Assembly (NCBI GenBank): GCA_963930655.1
Contig: OZ005620.1
Coordinates: 19,039,001-19,103,000 of the forward strand
Source of the DNA: Myrica gale
Lineage: Eukaryota; Streptophyta; Magnoliopsida; Fagales; Myricaceae
Direction of reading: 5' to 3'
DNA: 64,000 nt
This document shows positions 1 through 12,034 of this stretch, in pieces (the first letter of the stretch is position 1; every line of letters begins with the position of its first letter). A program made the translations under genes and the position numbers. The notes below the pieces were generated by a model. It was not told the DNA's origin. It made no database searches and saw only the letters and a list, made by a program, of their open reading frames with translations.

Positions 1-379
1 TGATATTTATTCGATCTCCAACGAGATAATCTGATCACTGAAGTCTAGACCAGTTTTCTTTGCCATTTTCTGGACCGCGCATAAAAAAGCAACCCATTTA
101 GCCAAACCGCGAAACAGTATAGCCTCGATGAACGAACTACAACAACAACAAACGAGACCTACGTCAATGATTCAAAGCATGCCCAATCGCGCCCTTCCTC
201 CACTACAAAAAAATTGACTTTTAGTAAGTCAAAATTTCATCACTAAAAGTATTAGTGACGAAATTTTTTCGTCACGAGCTCCGTCAGCGAAAGAGCATCA
301 CAAAATGTATTTCGTGACAAAACCCGAATTTCCTCACGAAAAGTTTTTAGTGACGGAAAATTTTCGTCACTAAATCTAA

Positions 380-740
380 TGATCAATCGATACTTTTACC
401 GATCGGTCGGTGAGAACGTAGTGATGGATCGGGATCGGTTGAAACAGCGATCGATCGGTCATTTATTTCAACAATGGAACGTTGATTAAGTAACTGATCG
501 ATCGGTGAGAACATAGTAATGGATCGGTCATTTATTTCAGTGATGGAACGTTGATTAAGTAACTGATCGATCAGTGTAATCTGACGATCGATCGTCTATT
601 TCTCCACCGATCGATCGTTTACGTTATTGATCGATCAGTAATTTTTTCTTTTTAATATTGATGATCGAATAGTGGTATTGAACGATTGATCGGTTTAACA
701 ACAACCGATCGATCGATCGCTGAAGATGTCAATCGAACGA
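380..740. repeat. Left subterminal CGATCGATCG cluster
   Basis: About nine full or near copies of CGATCGATCG (variants TGATCGATCG, CGATTGATCG, CGATCGATCA) occur every 15-60 bases, just inside the left GTGACGAAA zone of the CACTA element. In En/Spm, short repeated subterminal motifs are transposase-binding sites; that role here is inferred. Confidence 0.75.
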
Positions 741-1535
741 TGGTAACATAATCGATTTTTAAAAAAAAACAATAATCATAGAAAATATTATATAATACGT
801 ACTATTATAATAACAATATAATACTCACATTAATAAACATCAATAATAATAAATAGTGATCCGTAATTAAATAAAAAATAATATCGTAATAACAATACAT
901 ATCACAAAGCTATTAAAACATACATGTATCTACTTTTTTGACCCCTAAACTGGCTGAATAGTCACTTTGACATGTTGCTCATTTTCTTCTCCATTACATA
1001 TGACATTTTCTTCTCCAGCTCCTTCGATATTTCTGCCCGCATTCATTCTTGCTCCTTTCGCATGTGCTCTTGTTCCTGTTGCATGCGTTCTTGCTCCCTT
1101 TTCATGCGCTCCTCCTGCTCCACCCGCTGCTCCTCACGGTGGTCCCTAAGTACACGCACTAGCGTTGGGGGCCGATGTCATCAATGATAGTTGTATGACG
1201 TCATACACCAATGCTAGTAGTATACCCAAGTGTCGAATTCGTCCAACTACGAATACACAATATCAAACTATCCATATTTTGGATAATTCAAGGGTTATTA
1301 CGCGATAAACGTATATTTATTGCATCCTAACCCTTGAACGAGTCTAAGGGTACACACGTTATATCCAAAAATTATAACCCAAACAGAACAAGTAAAAAAC
1401 ACTTCAATATTCATCCTTCATGCTTCTCAAACTACATAATTTATTTTCAGAACTCAAGCACTTCAATAATCAAACATCTAAATAAATATAAATGCTACAC
1501 ATCATCAATAATTTGCAACAAAACTTGCGTGAAAC

Positions 1536-1690
1536 ACCGATCGATCGGTACAAATATGACGATCGATCGTCAGACAACCATCTAGCAGACGATCGATCAT
1601 TTGAAACACAACGATCGATCGGTTGTATACCATCTAACAGACGATCGATCATCACTTATTGGTGATCGATCGTCAATTACCCAGATCGAT
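1536..1690. repeat. Internal CGATCGATCG cluster
   Basis: Seven copies or near copies in about 150 bases, in the middle of the CACTA element. Some extend to the longer palindrome ACCGATCGATCGGT. The surrounding DNA is AT-rich and non-coding. Confidence 0.75.
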
Positions 1691-2197
1691 AAAACATTGC
1701 AAACCCTTCTCACACACTCATATCCACGCCCAAATCACTCTCAAATCATCCTCATGCAATAACCATTGCAATGTACATATTAAAAACATCCTAATAAGAT
1801 CTAATCATCATAAATTATATCCACAATACTCACAAATACCCAAATAAAAAAAATCATCAAATAGCCAACCAAATCGTTCATAAATAGTAATGTACGTAGA
1901 GTATATTACCTCTTGCACGATATCAACACCAAAACGAACAAAATCTCTACCAAAATCTCACAAATTTCGACAAATGTTTTCAATATTCACTCGGTTAAAA
2001 AATCATTGAATATGAGCTCTGACTTCCTCTTAATCTATTCTAAACACTCTCTCAACCAAAAGAACGGTATTTGGACTAAGTTTGAGAGGAAAAGAGCTCT
2101 TTGCCGCTAGCCTTCGTTCACCTCATTTCCGTGGGTGTTTTTTTTCACTTCACCCACAGCCTTAGAGCATTTGGACATTTCAAGCACGATAAACACC

Positions 2198-2375
2198 AAT
2201 CGATCGCCTTGTTAGCTTTAAAATTCCCGCTAACTTTTCAAACAATCGATCGCAATTTCAACGATCAATCGGGAAACGAATTCAAAACAACGACGGACGT
2301 GAGCGATCGATCGGTATTAATATATGATCAATCGGTCTCAGACCATTAAACGACACCGTCCTTAACGATCGATCG
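2198..2375. repeat. Internal CGATCGATCG cluster
   Basis: Six copies or near copies, several degraded to AATCGATCG or CGATCAATCG, the forms expected after deamination of methylated CG. They lie in non-coding sequence of the CACTA element. Confidence 0.7.
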
Positions 2376-2739
2376 TTAAACCTAATTATTGTAAAAAATG
2401 ATTTTTAACCTAACAAATGAAATAATTATTAAAATTATTTTACTTAAAATGTCATTTTAATACAGATCTCATACTAATAACTTGTAATCATGTGTTAAAT
2501 AAGCTTTATATCACTAGTTTATGACATCTTAGTACTTTGCTCATACTAACTCTTACAAAATGTTTATTTGTTGTAACATGTACAACTTGTACATGCTTTC
2601 CTAAATATTAATGAAGTATACTTTATATGTGTTATGTAATCTAAACATATCCTAACGTACTTTGTTAATATATATTTTGTATTTATAATTATTTAAGCTC
2701 ATATTTTTCAATCACAAATGTTTAATCATAAAATTTACG

Positions 2740-3270
2740 TACCGATCGATCGTCATTGTTAACCAATCGATCGCCTTTTGCATTTAAAACGACACCGTGC
2801 GAACCGATCGATCGCTTTATGTGAACGATCCATCGCTTCGTCTAACGAAAACGACGACGCATACTGACGATCGATCAGTGTACCTTTACCGATCGATCGT
2901 TATACATAAGACAAAACGACCACGTCCTTGATAATCGATCACTCCAATATAAACGATCGATCGGTAGATTAGAAATATCTAAACGACACCGTACTTAAAC
3001 GATCGATCACCTAAATCACCGATCGATTGGTTATCTTAAAATTTAGAAAGATCTTCTATGATGCATGCTGATCGATCGTCATATCGTAGCGATTGATCGG
3101 TTATGATGAACAATCGATCGGGTTTGAAAGCCACGTGTTTATTGATAACCGATCGGTATTTAAACAATGATCAATCGGTTGGAGTGACAACGTACTTTCC
3201 TGGCCAAAACTCTTTGCATTTAGTGATGGAGCATTTCGTCACAAAAGTACCGATCGATCGGCGTGTGACG
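2740..3270. repeat. Right subterminal CGATCGATCG cluster
   Basis: The densest cluster, about 16 copies or near copies, immediately inside the right GTGACGAAA zone. It mirrors the left cluster, as expected for paired subterminal protein-binding arrays in a CACTA element. Confidence 0.75.
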
Positions 3271-3490
3271 AAACTTTTCGTCACAAAAAAATTAACTTTT
3301 TGTGACGACATTGTTATTTTGTCACAAATAAGACATTTAGTGACGAAATTAGTGACCAAAATTATTTGTATCATGAAAAACCCTTTTTTAGTGACGAAAA
3401 TAACATTTTGTCACTAAAAATAGACTTTTAGTGACGAAATTCATTTCGTCACCGAGAATTTCGTCACTAAAAGTCAATTTTCTAGTAGTG

Positions 3491-4080
3491 CTCCCCGTTG
3501 AGCCAAACCGTGCCCAATCGCATTTAGCAACCCCATTGAGCCAAACCACGAAATCCCTCCTTCCTATGCCTATTCGCGCCCTTCCTAGGGTTTTCAGAGG
3601 AGGAAGGCCACTGACTCCGTTACCCAATCGTGTATGAGTGTGAGATTTGGATCTAGTGGGATATATTCGTTGTTCACTGGCCATGGCAACAATCTCAGGA
3701 AGGTCATGATAAGAGAACGAGAGAGAGAGGGAAAAAGGAAAGAACAAAGTAGCGAAGAGAAAAGTGTGCGGCAGATAGAGAAAACTGCCCAGAAATGGAA
3801 AGGGTGGAGCTGCCACAGAGTGAGAGGAGTGAGCACGGCTGCCAAGAGAGGGAGAGAGAGGTGCGGCTGTAAAGAGGGGAGAGAGCACAAAGCACAGAGA
3901 TGAGAGAAGCATGGCGTGGGTAGACAACAGAGAAATGAAGAAAGTGAATTAGAAAGGTAACCCACCCGAAGTCTAAAATTTGTTCCTGCGGCATTATATT
4001 TATTCAATTAGATTTCAAAATGGATGATAGTCGAAACATTGGTTGTGTCGTTCTCTTAAAAATATTAATACATTAACATG
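3491..4080. other. Flank of the first CACTA, no gene seen
   Basis: Sequence resembling the left flank (AGCCAAACC and GCCCAATCG motifs) continues after the element, followed by a purine-rich GAGAGA tract at about 3710-3900. The open frames here on both strands arise from this low-complexity tract and show no protein signature. Confidence 0.6.
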
Positions 4081-5417
4081 GGTTGATACTAGTAATACTT
4101 AATACTTAGACCATATAATAATAGTATTTAAAAATCTTAGTACTTAGTACTTAGTATTAAGTACATAGAATATTATGTTACATTATTTTTTAATAAATTA
4201 AAGCACTCATATATTAAATAAATATTATATGTGTATTAGACAAATATATAGATCATATAACAATTGTAAATTTTCAAACAATTATTCTATTATATTGATT
4301 ATGCATTATGTATAAAGATATATACACAGTATTTACAAATCTTTATACTTAGTATTAAATACATAGCTACATGAGCACTGACGTGTCAAATTAATGCCAG
4401 ATAAGAAAATAATTAAATAAAATTAGTGTCAAGTTTCAAAATTTAAAAAGTACATATGCATTTCTTATGTAACAAATACATACATATAACTTATATAAAT
4501 ATGCATAGACTAGATCATAGCTTCTAAGACCATATATTAAGTTATGTACTTTAATTGCATAAGCTAATCTCACAATATCTTCTTGTTTGAAATTAAATAA
4601 TATGTCATAATTAAACAGTATCATTTTACTAATTATTCAAAAAATATATGTTCATTATAAGCATGATAATATATGTTTTTTAAATTACTTAGATTTGGTC
4701 AATAAATATGCAATTACCATAACAACTATATGTATAATTTAAAATATATCATATAACAACTTCAATTTTCGTAACACTACTTCTAATTCCATATTTTATT
4801 AAGTAAGTCCCTTAAAATAAATTTTTTTAAATACATGAAAAAATAAAATTATATATTAAAGGGAAGAAAATAATCTATAAAATAATTATTAACATTAAAA
4901 ACATAATTAATAAATAATTTTTTTGCATTATACCTATAGCAACGTTTGTTGACACAAACACTGCTATAGATATACTTTTAGCATTGTTTTTTACAAAAAA
5001 AAATGTTGCTAAAGGTGTAAGATACAACACTAATCGTGTTTGTGTACAAACATTGATAGAAATTAGACCTATGGCAGTTATCTCTTACACCTTTAGCATC
5101 ATTTTTTTTTTAAAAAAAATGCATATAAAATGGGGTCTGTAGCGGCGGTCGCTAACAAAGATCGCTGCAATAGATCAAACTTTTAGCAACGTTTTTATAA
5201 AACGCTACTAAAGGGGGTCTTTAGTGGTGGTCACCCGCTAAAATGACCGCCGCTATAGAGCGAACTTTTAGCGCCGTTATACAAAAAAAAGTTGTTAAAT
5301 GGGGTCTGTAGCGGCGGTTATAGGTGCTTTTTAGTAGCGTTTGTGGACAAACATCGCTAAAGACACCCTTTAGCAGCGTTTTTTGTGACCGTTGCTAAAG
5401 ACCTATTTTTTGTAGTG
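4081..5417. mobile_element. Truncated CACTA element, right end only
   Basis: The right terminus reads TTTTTTGTAGTG at 5406-5417, followed by ATC. The last 480 bases hold inverted copies of a CTATAGCGGCGGTC-like motif, the same subterminal repeat used by the element at 12035-16331. The AT-rich part from about 4081 also resembles 15300-15900 of that element (TTAGTATTAAGTACATAG-like stretches). No matching CACTAC left terminus is visible upstream, so the left boundary is approximate and the copy looks deleted. No coding capacity. Confidence 0.65.
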
Positions 5418-7595
5418 ATCTTCACCCCATGCTATCAATTTGCCTCTGTTTTTTTCTCTCTTATGAATTCTTAGCTTCTTCTATTCTGGTGCTCTTGAAA
5501 CTTTAGCTTGTACAGTGTGCACATGATTACATTCCTGCGTGATTTTTATACTACGTTATTGCAAGTATTGACAAGCAATAAGACTAGCTATTCCTCATTT
5601 CCTGGGTTGTCTAAACGCAAGCTCTAACATCTCCAGGATCTTAAAATACGTAGCTATTCCTCATGTGTCTGGTAATTTGCAATTCTTTTTTGTGCGGCAA
5701 TTTGTAACATGGGGAAGTTTCTTTGTTTGCAGCAAAACCCGGAACTTTTATCAGAACAGTTTTCTTACAAAAGTTGTAGGGTAAGAGCATACAATTACTT
5801 GTTAGTAACTTGTATTTATCCTCTTTTCACAAGTACATGTATCTTTTTAACAGGATATCCACCATATGGTTGCAACAAGTGAAGGCAACACTTCTGATTT
5901 ACAGCCTAAGGAGTTTAGTTACAAGGTTACCTCACCATAAATATTGGAAGGTAGCCAAGTTTGCTGCTAGATGGTTAAATTCATTTTGCAGGTGTTTGCT
6001 GGAGTGTAGTTGAAGCTTACTCAATTTTCTCATACTAAAACATTGTGTTATATTTTTCAGGTATTGCAGGGGTTGGAATGGTCTTGACTCTCAAAGATAT
6101 TCTAATATGTGCTAAAATTCTTGGTCATTTAGTCGAAAAGTGTAGCTACAAGAATGTTTCAACATTTTTATTTTAGACCGAAGTGTAAATTGGAACTGGT
6201 TTGTCAGGTGATCCAGGAGTTTTTGTTTCTTTCAATTAATTTGCATCCTGTTTATCTAAATTTGTGTATTATAACTGTAAAAACTCAGAGCATTTGCAAT
6301 CTAATATACGACTGCTTTGTTATTGCGCAACACTCTGTTTTGTTATCCCTTTTTATGAATGGCCACCTCGATGGCAATTAGAAATGAAGATACGCAAGGA
6401 AATTTGATAGAAATTGCCAATATATATATAATATGTTGGATTTTCTTGTCAAGTACAATGCATATAACAGAAAATCTTTCAAAGGAGAAAACTCAATGCC
6501 CATAAGTCCAAACGTAGTTTATAAAATATTGGTCAATAGCGTTGTCTCTCGTCACCATATGCCTCTTGATACAACGATTTTCAGTCGGCGAAGCACAATT
6601 GCCACCAACCTCTACTCGTCCATTCAGGGTGTTCGAAATTCCATAAGTGCAATTCCAGCGGCAGAAATTGTCGAGACTGAGCTTTCTTCACGATATGATG
6701 TCGTCAACCTAGACGAAAGTGGTTTGTCTCTCCCGATGCATCTCTCGAGTGAGATAGCATCGTATCAACGACAATGGGCCACAGGTGTCAGGTTACTCTC
6801 TTTGCACGCGGCAGACGTGACAACTCCTCAACGACGAAAAACAGTGGCCGAATCCCTTCCTCGACGGCTTTGAAGACTTTCTGCCACGACTACTGTCGTG
6901 GCCAGAGAACTGATTTCTTGTAGTGTCGTTTTGAGATCGTTTGGTTTAATTATAGCTGATTTTTGTTGGTTCGAAACAATTATGGCCCATCTTACCGCTT
7001 ATCATAATCCAACCATAGTTTCGAAAGTCTTTCGGATGAAACTAGTTGTCTCCTTTTTGTTAACAAAAAAGGAAATCTCTGCCAATTTGTTTAATAAAGG
7101 GAGATTGTAAGAGGTTGACCAATTGAGGATATATGTTAGAACAAAAAACCCAACATGCACGACCGAGACGTTGTAATTGAAAACATGTAGCAACGAATCA
7201 TTCTTCACGTTGTCGAAATCATGTTAGGTGTACGTGCCCACCCACCATGTTAGAGAATAGTAATTGCCTTGTAGAAATGCATTTATTACAATTGGAAACT
7301 CATCGTATTGTAATTGAAGTCATACGTTTTTCTATAATGGAGTAGAGGTGTTGGGTTTTAACTGTCACTCTTCTCGTCAATATTTAGTCGAAGGTTTGAG
7401 TTTGTCGATTTTGCAATTGGTTTGATCTCCTGTTTAATTATTACATCTGAGTTTTCGAGATTTAAAAATCTCTTCAAAAATGACACTATATCCAAAAGAA
7501 TCATTCATCTATTTAATTATTCAAACAAATGAAAGTTTGAAATATCATATTTCCTATTTTGTATCGATTATCAATAGGCCGGGTCTTTGGTTATA
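5418..7595. other. No convincing gene; transposon-like remnants
   Basis: The open frame 6433-6873 (146 codons) has no recognisable domain. It overlaps sequence rich in short inverted motifs that ends TTTCTTGTAGTG (6914-6925), like a degraded CACTA terminus. At 7080-7110 the string AATAAAGGGAGATTGTAAG resembles a polypurine tract followed by the start of a Copia-type 3' LTR, but no second LTR or gag-pol was found. The rest is AT-rich unique sequence. Confidence 0.4.
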
Positions 7596-7600
7596 ATTAA

Positions 7601-7952
7601 GGAACAAATATATTTTGTACCCTCTAATTATGAGGTCTTGACACCTTGCACTCCAAATTATTATTTTGTCACACTGCACACAAGCTATTTGATTTCAGAT
7701 AGAAGGTGATTTTTTTAATACGCAAATGACATTTTCATACCTATAATTAATTTTGTTATGGTAACATTTTAAGGAGAGTATAATCCTAATTTCAAAGGTT
7801 AAAATTTAATTTTTATTTCAATAGAAAATTGTAACGGAGGGTATAATGTGTTTGAAATTAATAGTTGATGGGTGCAATATGACAAAAATAATAATTTGGA
7901 GAATAAAGTGTCAAGAACCACATAATTAGAAGATGCAAAATATATTTCTCCC
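7601..7952. mobile_element. MITE with 5-bp duplication ATTAA
   Basis: A 352-bp element with imperfect inverted termini of about 45 bases: left GGAACAAATATATTTTG, right (other strand) GGGAGAAATATATTTTG. The inner arms also match (TCTAATTATG then CTTGACAC). It is flanked by ATTAA at 7596-7600 and 7953-7957. Non-coding; the superfamily is unresolved. A related element lies at 50401-50777. Confidence 0.7.
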
Positions 7953-9410
7953 ATTAATAAATACTTGCATGTAACCCATTTAAACAACTTGTGTAGGTCT
8001 ATCTAACATCTTATAAACTTCCTCATAATAGTGGACAAAAATCCACCGTTCAACCCAAACGGGTCAGACTACCTCAAGTTCGGATTTCGATATATAAACA
8101 CAAATAAAATCGAGTTTGGATTCTACTCAAATACCTCTAGTGAAACAACACGATTTTACTCTTTTCTAATATTTTATACCTCTAGTGAAACAACACCATT
8201 TTACTCCTTTTTAATATTTTCTATTGTAACCCAACTCCAACCCAACGATTTCAGCTGAAATCGCAGTCAAGTTGGACAACCCTTACATTACTGCAGTACT
8301 ACACCATATCAAGTAACTACTCGTGGATTTTCATAATCCTGTTAAGCAAAAATGGGATATGCATTTGAAATGGGTGTCCTAGTTATTATATATATCATGA
8401 GCGATATAGAAATGGATCGAGTAATCTCTTCTTTTATCCAAAAAAAAAAGAGTATTTATAGTTTGCATGGTTCAAACATTGGTATCAAAAATTAGGTAGG
8501 TCCCTCGTGTAGTATAGTTCCCTATCTATTATTATGCTATTTACTAAAAAAAATATTAATGGAATATAGAAGGAATCCTCTCGTAGGAGTAGAAAGAGAA
8601 GCGAAATAAATCTCCTTTCGAACTGGACCAACCTTCTGCCCCTCTCCCTTCCTAGCCCCCTTCTCCCCCTAAAAAAAAGCGGTTCACTAGAAAGAACAAA
8701 AAAGAGGAAAAAGAAAAAAAGGAGTTTCCTACGTAATGGCCCTCCCAGATCAGGTCCAATATCCTCCAGCCTCCAATGAAGATTCTTTCTAATTATAGGA
8801 GATGAGAATATATGTTTCCGTCACATAAATCCAAAAAAGACCAACGAACTCATTAGAATTGTCCTTTTGTTAGAACTGTTCACTGGTTCCGATACGCAGG
8901 GACGGTACCGGTTGCCATTTTCATCCATTAACTATGAAAATGACAATGACGGTAAAATAAAATCTCACCTAAAAATTCTCTCTCTATTACCCAACAATTC
9001 TAAATTTACATTTAAATTCTTAATTTGCATTTAAAGAGAGACTTGAGAAAATTCAAATTCAAATAGAAACAAAATATCACTTAAAATTTTGAATATTCAT
9101 TTCTATGATTCACGAAAATTTGCATTTAACGAGTTACAATGGAAACAAAATCAATTTTAGAATGATTATCTCTCATATTGAAGGATAATTTCCAAACGTC
9201 TATTAATTAACATTGATGGTTTCTTTGAATATATAGTCAACTAATTAATTAATATATATTTTATTTTATAATTGATCATAATATATTAGAAAATTTATTA
9301 ATGAACTTTTTATTTGTAATTGATGTATTTGGAAATGAGAATTTTATTCGTCCAATTTAATAAGGTAATTAATCCAATTTAATGAGAATTTTATTCGTCC
9401 AATGTATTTG
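7953..9410. other. Intergenic, no gene seen
   Basis: AT-rich. Holds a two-copy 45-bp tandem at 8131-8220 and a compositionally odd, more GC-balanced stretch at about 8560-8790. No open frame with protein character. Confidence 0.5.
8131..8220. repeat. Two-copy 45-bp tandem repeat
   Basis: The unit starting TACCTCTAGTGAAACAACAC recurs after 45 bases with only a few substitutions. Non-coding. Confidence 0.8.
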
Positions 9411-9915
9411 GTAATTCATTAAAGCCATTTTATTTTGTAATGAATCATAATAAATTTGGAAATTTAGACATTTTTCTCTTCTCTCTCTCCTACTCACGTT
9501 TTCTCCCCCTCATTTTTCCATTAGACAATTGTGGCCTAAATCAATTTAGACATTTTGTAATGAATCATAATAAATTTAGAAACCATATCAATTTAGACAT
9601 TTTATAATGAATTATAATAAATTTGGAAACCCTTATCAATTTATACATTTTGTAATTAATCATAATAAATTTGGAAATTTAGACATTTAGATCTCTATCT
9701 CTCCTACTCACGTTTTCTCCTCCTCACATTTTTCGATTAGACAATTGTGGCCTAAATCAATTTGACATTTTGTAATGAATCATAATAAATTTGAAAACCC
9801 ATATCAATTTAGACATTTTGTAATGAATCATAATAAATTTGAAAACACATATCAATTTAGACATTTTGTAATGAATCATAATAAATTTGGAAACCCATTA
9901 ATGGACTTAGATTAG
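9411..9915. repeat. Two-level tandem repeat (48-bp units in ~215-bp blocks)
   Basis: A unit of about 48 bases containing TTTGTAATGAATCATAATAA occurs seven times (near 9432, 9552, 9600, 9649, 9767, 9816 and 9865). A longer segment with a CT-rich run (CTCTCCTACTCACGTTTTCTCC) and GACAATTGTGGCCTAAATCAA occurs twice, near 9485-9545 and 9692-9760. Short units therefore sit inside a larger duplicated block. A third partial CT-rich segment follows at about 9925. Confidence 0.8.
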
Positions 9916-10055
9916 GTATTTTTTTCTCCCTTTCTCTCTCCTACTCACTTTTCTCCTTCTCACATTTTTCTCTCTCCTCCTCACATTCCTGTCTTTCTCT
10001 CTCCTGCATCTCTCTCACGAGTCACATACTCGCAGTTCCTCTTCCTCCAACATTT

Positions 10056-10215
10056 TTCTTCTTCTGCATCTCTCTCTCCCTCATTTCTCTCTCCTCCTCA
10101 CGTTCCTCTCTCCCTCTTTGCCTCCCGAACCTCTCTCTCTGCCTCTCGCACCTCTCGTAGTCTCTCTCTCTCCTCGTCCCTCTCTCTCTCTCTCTCTCAC
10201 ACACACATACACACA
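10056..10215. repeat. CT/CA microsatellite
   Basis: Pyrimidine-rich CT repeats grading into CACACA. The minus-strand open frame across it (RERERE-type translation) is an artefact of composition. Confidence 0.85.
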
Positions 10216-12034
10216 CACTTGGCCGGTTAACCGGCACCGGTCACACCGCCCAAAGCAATGACGGTGGGGTGAGGGGCATAACCACTACCGCCGATGCACA
10301 ACCCTACCTTTTGTCCTATAATAGAGCAAATTATTCTGGAACGTTCCTACTTAATTAGGTATATTATATAATCCTTGGACTATATATACGTAATTATTTT
10401 GTTGTTATAAAGGGTAGGCATGCAAAACAACATACAAATAATATATAACTATGAAATCATTGCAAATAGTATGTTTGTCAGCTTCCAACTTTTTTTTGTA
10501 TGGGGAGACGTTTAATGGGTCGTACGTGTGCTATGATATACAAAATGCGTGGTGACAAAATGTGCAGGGGATGAGGGCCTGAATGTGAAAGACGTAAAAA
10601 AAATTATGGATTTTTAATTACTTAAAATAATAATGGTACTCCCAATACTTAGGTAAGGTTGATTTACTTTCTATCTAACAATAATTATTATAAAGAACAA
10701 ATAAATATTGGATCCAAAAACTTGATTTTGCTTTTTTCTTGAGTCGACTCAAATACATTATAAATTCATGCTAAAGAATGATATTGTATCGGTTGCTACA
10801 AAATAAAGACTAGAAAACTAATCAACTAATAAGATCTTGCGATACATTGCATATATAGCATAGAAAGAAGTGAGTTTTCATTGCAGGTTCGTGGCGGCGT
10901 ATGCTGTACGTATGTCAGTCGTGCATGGTTTCATTATATATTTTGTAATAGTCACGGTTCTTTGTCAGCTACCTGCTTATTTTAGCCACCACATGATGGG
11001 TCGAATTAAAAGGGTTGGCAGCTAGCTAGCTAGTCTTTCCGGGGTGAGATAAGTAGCTAGAAACTATATGACTTGGTGTTGTCACATATATATACACATA
11101 AATGTGTATGTACTGTTCCGTATTCTAGATAAAAATGATATCGAAATTTGTTATGACAACTTTTCTAACCAAAAAATGGATATAATATAGTAATTGCTAG
11201 ATTCGGCCTTCCCAGCATTGGGCACCAGCGTGTCAGCACGCGCGTTATAATTTGTAGGACCTTCGGATCCGTCTGCTCGTTGGCTCGCCGACTCTTCAGA
11301 GTGTCTGGTACGCCCTTTTGAACTTTTTGAGGTTTTTAAACCTCCTTGATCCTTTCAATCTATACATCTACTACCTTGCCTAAAAAAAACATCATCTGAG
11401 GCCGAATGTGTTGCATTTTGTCCCACTACCTTAATTGTGGGTAATAAGAATTTTCAGCCCATTGGAGGTGTATTGTGGACCAACCACCGGATCCAGGAAT
11501 GCTGAGATTAGTTAGAGCATCATGTGTTTGGGCTCGGCCCAAGTTTTTCAATTTCCTAATCTACTTTAAAGTCGTCGAAGAGAAATCAAACAATACTAGA
11601 AGGTAGATATATCCATTCTATTAAGCACACGGCCGAGACATGAAAAGCTCACTACTAGTTGATTTTACTCCCATTTCCTCCCGTTCGCAATTTGATTGAC
11701 AGGAATGTATAAGCATGCATGGAGTAGAAGCGAAGGGGTGAGTAGCTATAGATCACTTTAGAGTCTTACTTGAGAGGGACGAGATAGGCGAGTTGGTTAA
11801 ATGGTGAAATAGAATAATGTTCATTAAATAATGTGGCTTATTAGAGGCTGTAGGATCAACTTGTGGTGACATTGCAAAATCTGGATTACTAAGGAAATTA
11901 TAGCACAAAATCTTTTGAATTGCTGTTAATTAAGGTCAGATTATGTCTTTATAATTATATGTAGTTTCTTAGCATAGATCTAAAAAAGTTCAGGGAAATG
12001 CTCATGAACGTCAGGGTAGTCTCTAGACATAATC
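10216..12034. other. Intergenic, no gene seen
   Basis: Mostly AT-rich unique DNA with a short GC-rich stretch at 10220-10310 (CCGGTTAACCGGCACCGG) and another at about 11210-11300. No long open frame, RNA gene or repeat was recognised before the CACTA insertion at 12035. Confidence 0.5.

Larger units (their letters stand above)
201..3490. mobile_element. Non-autonomous CACTA transposon, CGATCGATCG-rich
   Basis: Complete-looking CACTA (En/Spm) element. The left end begins CACTACAAAAAAATTGAC and the right end, read on the other strand, begins CACTACTAGAAAATTGAC; the 25-base termini differ at three positions. A 3-bp target-site duplication CTC flanks it (198-200 and 3491-3493). The outer 200-300 bases at both ends carry repeated GTGACGAAA/TTTCGTCAC motifs. 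Inside these are clusters of the palindrome CGATCGATCG. No transposase-like reading frame is visible, so it must depend on a partner element. The open frames inside (for example 1334-1585) are short and resemble no known protein. The matching termini and exact duplication make the boundaries firm. Confidence 0.9.

Noticed and set aside
3388..4007. Open frames on both strands (up to 179 codons)
   Set aside because: They cross the CACTA terminus and a GA-rich tract; no conserved residues, no domain.
6433..6873. 146-codon frame as a gene
   Set aside because: No family match, no promoter context, and it ends inside sequence with a CACTA-like terminus.
10022..10237. Minus-strand frame rich in Arg/Glu
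   Set aside because: Translation of a CT/CA microsatellite.
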